This document shows, piece after piece, positions 1-5,796 of a stretch of DNA of 5,796 bases. Positions within the stretch are counted from its first letter, which is position 1. The number at the start of each line of letters is the position of its first letter. Under the pieces are notes generated by a model, which worked only from the letters and a program-made list of their open reading frames with translations, was not told where the DNA came from and made no database searches. Position numbers and translations under genes: made by a program. Origin of the DNA: Candidatus Dadabacteria bacterium (lineage in GTDB: Bacteria; Desulfobacterota_D; UBA1144; Nemesobacterales; JAJCZQ01); the NCBI GenBank assembly GCA_030624695.1, contig JAUXJP010000074.1:1-5796 (forward strand), written 5' to 3'.

Positions 1-56
1 GCTGCTGACGCACCTACATTACCCGCACCTATTACGGATATTTTAGGCCTGCTCAT
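1..56 (-). CDS. mdh: Malate dehydrogenase (LDH-like family), N-terminal fragment; continues beyond the window
   Basis: Only the first 18 codons are present, and the gene runs off the low-coordinate edge. The peptide begins MSRPKISVIGAGNVGASA. A short beta strand followed by GAGNVGA (residues 10-16) is the dinucleotide-binding loop of the Rossmann fold and is typical of the LDH-like malate dehydrogenase / lactate dehydrogenase family. The ATG (54-56) is supported by AGGAG on the minus strand (64-68), seven bases upstream. The catalytic Arg/Asp/His residues and the loop that separates malate from lactate specificity are outside the window, so L-lactate dehydrogenase cannot be excluded from the sequence. 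The choice of malate dehydrogenase (malate + NAD+ to/from oxaloacetate + NADH, cytoplasmic, TCA cycle) is inferred from its position 43 bases downstream of icd, which itself follows aconitase. It is probably co-transcribed with icd. Confidence 0.8.
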   Translation of the reverse strand, partial: MSRPKISVIGAGNVGASA

Positions 57-99
57 TTTAATTCTCCTGTTCTATTATTTTATTATAAGTACTACTAAA

Positions 100-1347
100 C
101 TACTTACCCTGAGCCTTATCCATATTATCGACAATTGCCTGTCCATATTCTGAACATTTTAACAAAGTAGCACCTTCCATCTGGCGCTCAAGGTCGTAAG
201 TAACTGTCTTGTTAAGTACTGTTTCTTCCATGGCCCTGACCACTAAATCAGCTGCTTCGTTCCATCCAAGGTACTGAAACATCATAACACCAGACAAAAT
301 AACTGAACCTGGATTTACCTTATCCTGCCCTGTATATTTTGGTGCTGTGCCGTGAGTTGCTTCAAATACAGCAAGGTAATCACCTATGTTACCACCCGGT
401 GCTACACCTAAACCACCAATCTGCGCAGCACATGCATCAGACATATAATCACCGTTAAGGTTAGGCATTGCGACAATATCATATTCATTTGGCCGTGTTA
501 GTACCTGCTGAAACATATTATCTGCAATTCTGTCCTTTATAAGTATTTTCCCTTCAGGCATTTTACCATCAAAATTGTCCCAAAGTTCATCTTCCGTGAT
601 TGTTATGTCTGCAAATTCTTCCTTGGCAATTTCATAACCCCATTCCCTGAAAGCGCCCTCAGTAAACTTCATAATGTTACCTTTATGAACGATAGTAACG
701 CTTTTTCTGTTGTACTGTATTGCGTATTCAATTGCTTTTTTTACAAGTCTTTTTGTACCAAAAGGGCTGATAGGCTTAAGGCCAAGTCCTGATTTTTCTC
801 TTATACTTACACCGTAGTTATTTATCAGGAATTCTCTGATCTCTTCAGCTTCCTTAGATCCACTTTCCCATTCTATGCCTGCATATACATCTTCAGTGTT
901 TTCTCTAAATATTACTACATCTAGTCTTTCAGGATGTTTTACAGGGTTAGGCGTACCTTTGATCCACCTTACAGGCCTTACACAGGCATAAAGATCAAGA
1001 ATCTGCCTTAAAGCAACATTCAGGCTCCTTATTCCACCGCCGACAGGTGTGGTAAGAGGTCCTTTTATCCCAACTATATATTCCCTTATATCCTCAAGGG
1101 TCTTTTCAGGCAGCCATTCACCTGTCTGCTCATATGCCTTTTCACCTGCAAGCACCTCGTGCCATGATATTTTCTTTGCACCGTCGTATGCTTTTTCGAT
1201 CGCGGCATCAAATACAAGTTTTGATGCTTTCCAAATATCCGGGCCAATTCCATCTCCCTCTATAAATGGTATTACGGGATTATCAGGTACTATTATTGAT
1301 TTAGTTTCTTCATTTACTGTAATTTTTTCCCCACTTGGTGTAGACAT
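100..1347 (-). CDS. icd: Isocitrate dehydrogenase, NADP-dependent (E. coli Icd type)
   Basis: Complete 415-residue protein, close to the 416 residues of E. coli Icd and similar along its whole length. It converts isocitrate + NADP+ to 2-oxoglutarate + CO2 + NADPH in the TCA cycle, normally as a cytoplasmic homodimer. Visible motifs: IEGDGIGPD (29-37); the isocitrate-binding GGIRSLN with Ser108, then Arg114, Arg124 and Arg148; Tyr155 in RENTEDVYAG; Lys222 in VHKGNIMKFTEG; metal-binding Asp276, Asp300 and Asp304 (NLNGDYMSDA). Coenzyme-site residues HGTAPKY (332-338), Val344, Tyr384 and Arg388 (TVTYDLER) match the NADP-specific set, not the NAD type. Ser108 is the position phosphorylated by AceK in enterics, but no kinase gene is seen here. 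The ATG is preceded by GAGGAG (1355-1360), seven bases away; the stop is TAG. It lies 79 bases after aconitase with its own candidate promoter in the gap, and 43 bases before mdh. All catalytic residues are intact. Confidence 0.97.
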   Translation of the reverse strand: MSTPSGEKITVNEETKSIIVPDNPVIPFIEGDGIGPDIWKASKLVFDAAIEKAYDGAKKISWHEVLAGEKAYEQTGEWLPEKTLEDIREYIVGIKGPLTTPVGGGIRSLNVALRQILDLYACVRPVRWIKGTPNPVKHPERLDVVIFRENTEDVYAGIEWESGSKEAEEIREFLINNYGVSIREKSGLGLKPISPFGTKRLVKKAIEYAIQYNRKSVTIVHKGNIMKFTEGAFREWGYEIAKEEFADITITEDELWDNFDGKMPEGKILIKDRIADNMFQQVLTRPNEYDIVAMPNLNGDYMSDACAAQIGGLGVAPGGNIGDYLAVFEATHGTAPKYTGQDKVNPGSVILSGVMMFQYLGWNEAADLVVRAMEETVLNKTVTYDLERQMEGATLLKCSEYGQAIVDNMDKAQGK

Positions 1348-1384
1348 TGTATTACTCCTCTTTCAGACAAAAATTTAGCCTGAA

Positions 1385-1413
1385 AATATAATCAAAAATT
1401 GGTTATATTGCAA
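1385..1413 (-). promoter_or_regulatory. Candidate sigma-70/sigma-A promoter for icd with a dyad across its spacer
   Basis: On the minus strand, TTGCAA (1408-1413, four of six matches to TTGACA) is followed by a 17-base spacer and TATATT (1385-1390, five of six matches to TATAAT). Transcription would be expected to begin about 1377-1379, leaving a leader of some 30 bases before the icd ATG at 1347 that includes its GAGGAG site. The same stretch forms an imperfect inverted repeat: AATATAA (1385-1391) pairs with TTATATT (1403-1409), and inner CAA/TTG arms extend it except for one mismatched pair. A second small dyad, ATTCT-N3-AGAAT (1413-1425), abuts the -35 element. The placement suggests a promoter with a possible operator, letting icd-mdh be expressed separately from aconitase. 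This is pattern matching in AT-rich DNA, where such elements also occur by chance. Confidence 0.45.
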
Positions 1414-1426
1414 TTCTAACAGAATA

Positions 1427-4108
1427 TTATGATACCATCTGTCTTAATACTGTTTGTAAAATTCCACCGTTTTTCAGATAATCTATCTCAACCGGGGTGT
1501 CCAGTCTGCAAACTGCTTTAAACTCTTTTTTATTCCCATTTTCTGTCTCTGCGGTAACAGTTACAACCTTTCTTGGTTCAAGTCCTTCTGAAATACCCTT
1601 GATACCGAATTTTTCAAACCCTGTTAAACCATGTGTCTCAGCACTTTCTCCATCAACAAACTGGAGCGGCAGCACTCCCATTCCAACCAGATTACTTCTG
1701 TGAATTCTTTCAAAACTCTCAGCAATTACAGATTTTACTCCCAGCAGGATTGTTCCTTTTGCGGCCCAGTCCCTCGAGCTTCCCGTGCCGTATTCCTTTC
1801 CGCCAATAACAATCAGCGGGGAACCGTCGTTTATATATTTTTCAGATGCATCAAAAATACTCATTGTTTCACCCGTAGGTACGTGAACAGTTACACCGCC
1901 TTCTGTACCAGGCACCATTTTATTCCTGATCCTTATATTTGCAAAAGTTCCTCTTATCATTACGTCATGATTACCACGCCTTGAACCGAAGCTGTTAAAA
2001 TCCCTCTGCTCTACTCCTTTGGAAATCAGGTATTTACCAGCAGGTCCGTCTTTTGGAATAGAACCGGCCGGTGATATATGGTCTGTTGTAATAGAATCAC
2101 CTAAAAGTGCAAGTGCATATGCCCCGTCTATATCAACCGGGTCAAATACTTCAAGCGAAAAATTCTTAAAAAACGGAGGATTCTGTATATATGTAGAATC
2201 AGAATTCCATTCATAAAGGTTACCGGTTGGCGTTGGAAGAGACTTCCATAATTCATCTCCGTCAAATACAGTTGCATACTGGGACCTGAACATTTCAGGT
2301 GTAATTACATTTGAAAGTATTTCCTGTATTTCACTTTGAGTTGGCCAGATATCTTTTAAAAACACATCATTCCCGTCACTGCCTTTACCCAGCGGTTCCT
2401 TGGTAAGGTCTCGGTCAACTGTCCCCGCAAGTGCATAAGATACTACTAGCGGTGGTGATGCAAGGTACGAGAATTTAACCTGGGGGTGCACCCTGCCCTC
2501 AAAATTCCTGTTTCCGCTAAGAACGGAAGCACATGTGAAATCATTTTCATTTATTGCTGTTTCTACTTCTTCAGGCAGTGGGCCGCTATTTCCGATACAT
2601 GTTGTACAGCCGTAACCTACCAGATTAAAACCCAATTTGTCGAGATAGGGTGTAAGGCCGGAAGCTTCAAGGTAGTCAGTCACAACTCTGGATCCCGGGG
2701 CGAGACTTGTTTTCACTGATGGGTTTACCGTAAGGCCCTTTTCAACAGCTTTTTTTGCTACAAGCCCTGCTCCCACCATTACTGAGGGGTTAGAAGTATT
2801 TGTACAGCTTGTTATAGCTGCAATCACAACAGAACCGTCACCCAATTTGTCGGTTTCACCGTTCATCTCTATATCGACAGAGTTTTGATCATCTGACCCT
2901 CTTTTTTCTACAAGGCTCTTATGATACTGCTTTTTCATATCTTTAAGATTTATTCTGTCCTGCGGACGGCTTGGCCCTGCAAGAGCAGGTTCAACAGTAG
3001 ATATATCCAGTTCAACTGTGTCAGTATAAACAGGGTCTGGCATATCATCTGTTCTGAATAGTCCTTGTTCCTTTGTATAAGCTTCCACAAGGGCTACCAG
3101 GCCATCATCCCTGCCGGTCATTTTAAGATATCTTATAGTTTCTGAATCAACGGGGAAAAATCCCATCGTTGCACCGTATTCAGGTGCCATATTTGCAATT
3201 GTTGCTTTATCGGAAAGGGCAAGCTGGCTTAATCCTGGGCCATAAAATTCTACAAATTTACCAACAACCCCTTTAGCCCTTAACATCTCGGTTACTTTTA
3301 ATACAAGGTCAGTTGCGGTAACTCCTTCTTTTAAATGCCCGTGTATTTTAAATCCTATTACATCCGGGATAAGCATATAAATTGGCTGTCCGAGCATACT
3401 GGCTTCTGCTTCAATCCCGCCTACGCCCCAGCCAAGTACGCTCAATGCATTAATCATGGTTGTATGAGAATCAGTACCCACAAGTGTATCCGGGAAAGCA
3501 CACATACTGCCGTCTACTTCCCCAGTAGCAACAACAGTAGCTAAGCATTCGAGGTTTACCTGATGAACAATACCTGTACCAGGCGGTACAACCCTGAAAT
3601 TATCAAATGAGTCCTGTGCCCATCTGAGGAACTGGTATCTTTCCCTGTTTCGTTCGTATTCTCTTTCTACATTTTTTTCAAATGCCTGGTTGTTAGCAAA
3701 ATAATCCACCTGCACAGAATGGTCTATTACAAGATCCACCGGGACCCGGGGATTAATCTTAGAAGGATTGCCGTTCATTTCATCAACAGATGTACGCATA
3801 GCTGCAAGATCTACCACACAGGGAACACCTGTAAAATCCTGCAGTATCACCCTTGAAGGGTTATAGGGAATTTCTTTTGAATTTTTATTTGTATTGTCCC
3901 ATGCTGCAAGTGATTCAACATGTTCATCATTAACAATAGTCCCGTCATAATTTCTTAAAACATTTTCTAAAAGAATTTTTATGGAAATGGGTAGTTTTGA
4001 AAATTCGTAATTATTATTGTTTTCAAGTGATTTTAAGGAAAAAATGTCAAAGACAGAACCATTGACATCAATTTTTTTCTTAAGACTATTTATCTCTTCT
4101 TTAGACAT
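1427..4108 (-). CDS. acnA: Aconitate hydratase A (AcnA/IRP-type aconitase)
   Basis: Complete 893-residue protein, the usual length for the AcnA/IRP1 branch (about 890-910) and a different domain order from AcnB. It isomerises citrate and isocitrate through cis-aconitate with a [4Fe-4S] cluster, in the cytoplasm. The cluster ligands are visible: Cys435 in AAITSCTNTSNPS, and Cys501 and Cys504 in GYGCTTCIGNSGP. Other family signatures are VILQDFTGVP (87-96), LVGTDSHTTMINALSVLGWG (209-228), GDSITTDHISPAGSI at the start of the swivel domain (670-684), and YGTGSSRDWAAKG (773-785), whose Ser and Arg residues bind substrate. The N-terminus is hydrophilic with an Asn run (30-33) and shows no signal peptide. 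The ATG is preceded by AGAGGA (4114-4119), about five bases away. It follows fabF after a 96-base gap rich in inverted repeats and precedes icd, so aconitase feeds isocitrate directly to its neighbour's product. Members of this family can also bind mRNA when they lose the cluster; nothing in the sequence tests that here. Confidence 0.97.
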   Translation of the reverse strand: MSKEEINSLKKKIDVNGSVFDIFSLKSLENNNNYEFSKLPISIKILLENVLRNYDGTIVNDEHVESLAAWDNTNKNSKEIPYNPSRVILQDFTGVPCVVDLAAMRTSVDEMNGNPSKINPRVPVDLVIDHSVQVDYFANNQAFEKNVEREYERNRERYQFLRWAQDSFDNFRVVPPGTGIVHQVNLECLATVVATGEVDGSMCAFPDTLVGTDSHTTMINALSVLGWGVGGIEAEASMLGQPIYMLIPDVIGFKIHGHLKEGVTATDLVLKVTEMLRAKGVVGKFVEFYGPGLSQLALSDKATIANMAPEYGATMGFFPVDSETIRYLKMTGRDDGLVALVEAYTKEQGLFRTDDMPDPVYTDTVELDISTVEPALAGPSRPQDRINLKDMKKQYHKSLVEKRGSDDQNSVDIEMNGETDKLGDGSVVIAAITSCTNTSNPSVMVGAGLVAKKAVEKGLTVNPSVKTSLAPGSRVVTDYLEASGLTPYLDKLGFNLVGYGCTTCIGNSGPLPEEVETAINENDFTCASVLSGNRNFEGRVHPQVKFSYLASPPLVVSYALAGTVDRDLTKEPLGKGSDGNDVFLKDIWPTQSEIQEILSNVITPEMFRSQYATVFDGDELWKSLPTPTGNLYEWNSDSTYIQNPPFFKNFSLEVFDPVDIDGAYALALLGDSITTDHISPAGSIPKDGPAGKYLISKGVEQRDFNSFGSRRGNHDVMIRGTFANIRIRNKMVPGTEGGVTVHVPTGETMSIFDASEKYINDGSPLIVIGGKEYGTGSSRDWAAKGTILLGVKSVIAESFERIHRSNLVGMGVLPLQFVDGESAETHGLTGFEKFGIKGISEGLEPRKVVTVTAETENGNKKEFKAVCRLDTPVEIDYLKNGGILQTVLRQMVS

Positions 4109-4130
4109 AACTATCCTCTTATTAATAATT

Positions 4131-4160
4131 TAAAAAGCTTTTTATTTTACCGTAAAATAA
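4131..4160. promoter_or_regulatory. Adjacent perfect palindromes in the aconitase upstream region; possible operator
   Basis: Two perfect inverted repeats share a three-base edge. TTATTTTACCGTAAAATAA (4142-4160) has nine-base arms around a single central base. TAAAAAGCTTTTTA (4131-4144) is a 14-base palindrome without a spacer. They lie 23 to 52 bases before the aconitase ATG. The longer one overlaps the best available -10 candidate for aconitase, as expected for a repressor operator. I cannot assign a regulator family from the motif. The stems are almost entirely A/T, and the 14-mer has no loop, so a rho-independent terminator for fabF is unlikely. In DNA this AT-rich some inverted repeats arise by chance, so the functional reading is inference. 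Confidence 0.4.
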
Positions 4161-4171
4161 TAAAATTGGAA
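4144..4171 (-). promoter_or_regulatory. Weak candidate promoter for aconitase
   Basis: On the minus strand, TAAAAT (4144-4149, five of six matches to TATAAT) lies 16 bases downstream of TTCCAA (4166-4171, only three of six matches to TTGACA). The start point would fall near 4137, giving a leader of about 30 bases that contains the aconitase AGAGGA site. An alternative -10, TATTAT (4157-4162), has no good -35. The weak -35 means the promoter may need an activator, may use another sigma factor, or may not exist, with aconitase transcribed by read-through from fabF. Confidence 0.25.
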
Positions 4172-4204
4172 CTTGGCAGGTATTAATACTTAAAAATATT
4201 TAAT

Positions 4205-5437
4205 TTACTGATATTTTCTAATAACAATACTTGAATTTGTACCGCCAAATCCATAGGTATTACTCAATACTGTATCTATCTTTTTTTCCCTGTGCTTATT
4301 GGGAACATAATCAAGATCACATTCCGGGTCAGGTTCAAAATGATTGATTGTTGGAGGTATTATTCCATTATAGATAGCCAACGCAGCAATTGAAGCTTCA
4401 ACTGCTCCTGCAGCCCCCAGCATATGCCCGGTCATGGACTTTGTGGAACTTACAGGAATCTTATATGCATTGTCTCCAAATACTTCTTTTATAGCATTTG
4501 TTTCATTTACGTCGTTTAACTGCGTTGACGTGCCATGTGCATTAATATAATCAACTTCTTCAGGGTTAATCTTTGCATCTGCTAAAGCTGCCTGCATACA
4601 TCTTACGGGGCCGTCTAATGCAGGAGCGGTTATATGACTACCGTCTCCGCTCATACCCGAGCCGATAAGCTCAGCATAAATTCTTGCTCCGCGCTTCTTT
4701 GCATGTTCAAGTTCCTCTAGGATAAGCATTCCTGCCCCCTCCGAGATAATAAAACCATCTCTTTCTTTGTCAAAAGGTCTTGAAGCTGTAGCAGGGTCAT
4801 CATTCCTGGTGGAAAGTGCCCTCATGGCATTAAATCCGGATACTGTAAGTTCAATCAAGGGAGCTTCAGTACCTCCGGCGATCATTACTTCGGCATCACC
4901 TCTTTGAATTAACATCTGCGATAGTCCGAGTGCATGTCCACTAGCAGCACACGCTGTAGTTGTACAACAGTTGGGCCCTTTTGCATTAAACATTATTGAT
5001 GCGTAGCCCGCTGCCATGTTTGTTACAATGTTAGGAATAAAAAACGGAGTCATCCTTGAAGGACCCTTCTCTTCAAGAAGGAGCACTGTCTTGTAATAAC
5101 TTGCCATACCGCCTATGCCGGAGGCAATTACACAACCTGCCTTCGGGGAAAGGTCATCATCTATTACCAGTTCAGCATCTTCAAGGGCCATTTTGGTAGA
5201 AGCAACAGCATAGTGAATAAAGTCGTCGTTCCTTTTGGCCTCTTTTGCAGGCATGTATTCTAGTGGGTCAAAACCCTTTACTTCACCGGCAATCTGTGTT
5301 TTCAAATTTGATGGGTCAAATCTGGTAATTTTTGATATCCCGTTTTTTCCTTCGCAAATTGCAGCCCAGCAATTTTCTGTGCCAATTGCCAATGGGGTTA
5401 TCAAACCTATCCCGGTAATTACTACTCTTCGGGTCAT
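4205..5437 (-). CDS. fabF: 3-oxoacyl-[acyl-carrier-protein] synthase II (beta-ketoacyl-ACP synthase II)
   Basis: Complete 410-residue condensing enzyme, close to the 413 residues of E. coli FabF. It elongates acyl chains by decarboxylative Claisen condensation of malonyl-ACP with an enzyme-bound acyl group, in the cytoplasmic type II fatty acid pathway. The thiolase-fold Cys-His-His triad is intact: Cys163 in CTTTACAASGHALG, His301 in NAHGTSTQLND, and His338 in STKSMTGHMLGAAGAVE, with the conserved Lys333. The C-terminal YGFGGTNSS loop (395-403) carries the gatekeeper Phe397. Cys-His-His rather than Cys-His-Asn and the overall length rule out FabH, and chain-length-factor proteins lack the active Cys. 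The start ATG overlaps the acpP stop by one base (TAATG), so translation is probably coupled. The only Shine-Dalgarno-like element is GGAG (5449-5452), a longish 11 bases upstream across an A-run. Its direct substrate carrier is encoded immediately upstream. Confidence 0.97.
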   Translation of the reverse strand: MTRRVVITGIGLITPLAIGTENCWAAICEGKNGISKITRFDPSNLKTQIAGEVKGFDPLEYMPAKEAKRNDDFIHYAVASTKMALEDAELVIDDDLSPKAGCVIASGIGGMASYYKTVLLLEEKGPSRMTPFFIPNIVTNMAAGYASIMFNAKGPNCCTTTACAASGHALGLSQMLIQRGDAEVMIAGGTEAPLIELTVSGFNAMRALSTRNDDPATASRPFDKERDGFIISEGAGMLILEELEHAKKRGARIYAELIGSGMSGDGSHITAPALDGPVRCMQAALADAKINPEEVDYINAHGTSTQLNDVNETNAIKEVFGDNAYKIPVSSTKSMTGHMLGAAGAVEASIAALAIYNGIIPPTINHFEPDPECDLDYVPNKHREKKIDTVLSNTYGFGGTNSSIVIRKYQ

Positions 5438-5452
5438 TATTTTTTTTTCTCC
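5435..5452 (-). promoter_or_regulatory. acpP-fabF translational coupling junction with A9 run
   Basis: Read on the minus strand, this is GGAG followed by nine A (5440-5448), then TAATG. GGAG is the only ribosome-binding candidate for fabF. The TAA of acpP (5437-5439) and the ATG of fabF (5435-5437) share one A, an arrangement typical of termination-reinitiation coupling. The A9 codes for the three Lys residues ending ACP. fabF lies in the -1 frame relative to acpP, so a one-base backward slip of the ribosome, or one extra A in the mRNA, would join the two proteins in frame. Confidence 0.65.
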
Positions 5453-5679
5453 GTGATGAATTTAACAGCATCTTTAACAGTTACGATAGTTTCAGCATCT
5501 TCGTCTGATATTTCAAGTCCGTACTCATCTTCCATAGACATAATGAGTTCTACCAGGTCAAGTGAATCTGCACCAAGGTCTTCAATAAACGAAGCATCAA
5601 GTGTAATTTCACTCTCAGATTTACCGAGCTGGCTTGCAACCATTTCCTTTACTTTCTCCAAAATTTCTTGTTCTGACAT
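5437..5679 (-). CDS. acpP: Acyl carrier protein
   Basis: Complete 80-residue, strongly acidic protein of typical ACP size (E. coli AcpP is 78). It carries growing acyl chains on a 4'-phosphopantetheine arm between the enzymes of type II fatty acid synthesis. The attachment site is Ser39 in the hallmark GADSLDLVELIM motif at the start of helix II, preceded by the usual SFIEDL segment and followed by MEDEYGLEISDEDAE. The final EKKK is a basic tail after an acidic body. The ATG is set by a near-ideal TAAGGAGG (5687-5694), seven bases upstream, which fits the high expression expected of ACP. It sits 28 bases after fabG and overlaps fabF by one base, the widespread fabG-acpP-fabF order. Modification by a holo-ACP synthase is required, and no such gene is in the window. 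Confidence 0.98.
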   Translation of the reverse strand: MSEQEILEKVKEMVASQLGKSESEITLDASFIEDLGADSLDLVELIMSMEDEYGLEISDEDAETIVTVKDAVKFITEKKK

Positions 5680-5707
5680 TTTCTGTCCTCCTTAAATATT
5701 TTAATTT

Positions 5708-5796
5708 TTACATATATAATCCGCCATTAACCCTAATCACTGCTCCGGTTATGTATGACGCATTATCTGATACTAGAAAAGATATTACATTAGAAA
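5708..5796 (-). CDS. fabG: 3-oxoacyl-[acyl-carrier-protein] reductase, C-terminal fragment; continues beyond the window
   Basis: The last 28 codons of a gene entering from the high-coordinate edge. The peptide SNVISFLVSDNASYITGAVI followed by RVNGGLYM and TAA is the conserved C-terminus of FabG-type short-chain dehydrogenases: the VxFLxSDxASYITG segment, then the terminal V-N-G-G-hydrophobic-x-M. FabG reduces 3-oxoacyl-ACP to (R)-3-hydroxyacyl-ACP with NADPH. The catalytic Ser-Tyr-Lys and the N-terminal nucleotide loop lie outside the window, so assignment rests on the C-terminal signature and on acpP-fabF following 28 bases downstream. Other SDR-family enzymes share parts of this tail, but the context makes FabG by far the best reading. 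No terminator separates it from acpP, which points to one transcript. Confidence 0.9.
   Translation of the reverse strand, partial: SNVISFLVSDNASYITGAVIRVNGGLYM

Noticed and set aside
57..99. Possible terminator or promoter between icd and mdh
   Set aside because: The 43-base gap contains only the mdh AGGAG site and AT-rich sequence. No stem, -35/-10 pair or U-tract is convincing.
1049..1378. 109-codon plus-strand open frame antisense to the icd 5' part and leader
   Set aside because: The peptide resembles no family and lies almost wholly over conserved icd codons. Its extension into the intergenic gap is what chance would give.
1361..1385. TTTCAG (1361-1366) / CTGAAA (1380-1385) inverted repeat in the icd leader as a regulatory hairpin
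   Set aside because: The arms are six bases around a 13-base loop, and the outer arm would lie at or upstream of the predicted start, so it would not form in a transcript from the icd promoter.
1631..1984. 117-codon plus-strand open frame inside aconitase
   Set aside because: It is a shadow of the aconitase frame with a Cys/Ser/Phe-rich, unrecognisable product. The overlapping aconitase swivel-domain motifs are fully conserved.
4180..4189. GTATTAATAC perfect 10-base palindrome just after the fabF stop
   Set aside because: Too short and AT-rich to separate from chance, and no T-run or GC stem supports a terminator.
5453..5695. 80-codon plus-strand open frame directly antisense to acpP
   Set aside because: It mirrors the acpP reading frame, gives a Ser-rich low-complexity peptide, and its start has no ribosome-binding site. 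acpP on the other strand is certain.
1..5796. Mobile element, CRISPR, tRNA/rRNA, phage or defence genes
   Set aside because: No terminal repeats, spaced direct repeats, cloverleaf-like segments or transposase/recombinase motifs were seen. All sequence is accounted for by six core metabolic genes and short gaps.

Overview
This window reads as an ordinary, compact, AT-rich bacterial chromosome segment, with GC around 40% by eye and lower in the gaps. Every supportable gene lies on the minus strand, so the biological reading order runs from high to low coordinates. In that order it holds the 3' end of fabG (3-oxoacyl-ACP reductase), acpP (acyl carrier protein), fabF (3-oxoacyl-ACP synthase II), an AcnA-type aconitase, an NADP-type isocitrate dehydrogenase (icd) and the first 18 codons of a Rossmann-fold malate/lactate dehydrogenase, most likely mdh. 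No RNA gene, mobile element, CRISPR array or integration scar is visible.

Region by region: positions 5437-5796 hold fabG (partial) and acpP, 28 bases apart, with a textbook Shine-Dalgarno before acpP. acpP and fabF overlap by one base (TAATG), just after a run of nine A in the message. Positions 4109-4204 are the longest gap (96 bases). It is very AT-rich, has no GC-rich terminator, and carries a perfect 19-base inverted repeat next to a 14-base perfect palindrome, a plausible control region for aconitase. Positions 1348-1426 (79 bases) separate aconitase from icd and contain a good sigma-70-like promoter (TTGCAA-N17-TATATT) on the minus strand, with a dyad lying across its spacer. Only 43 bases separate icd from mdh. 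No stretch over 300 bases lacks a gene.

The genes form two functional blocks. FabG, ACP and FabF are the reductase, carrier and condensing enzyme of type II fatty acid synthesis in the cytoplasm. Aconitase, Icd and Mdh carry out citrate to isocitrate, isocitrate to 2-oxoglutarate plus CO2 and NADPH, and malate to/from oxaloacetate. The blocks are co-directional, so read-through is possible, but the palindrome-bearing gap suggests that the TCA block has its own control.

The organism is a bacterium. AT-rich composition, strong purine-rich Shine-Dalgarno sites, fabG-acpP-fabF order and an aconitase-icd-mdh run would fit several AT-rich lineages (for example Desulfobacterota- or Deferribacterota-like, or Firmicutes-like). 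The sequence alone does not let me choose, and this is a weak inference. I see no previously undescribed system here. The most noteworthy points are the A9 run at the acpP/fabF junction, whose slippage would fuse ACP to FabF in frame, and the operator-like dyads before aconitase and icd.
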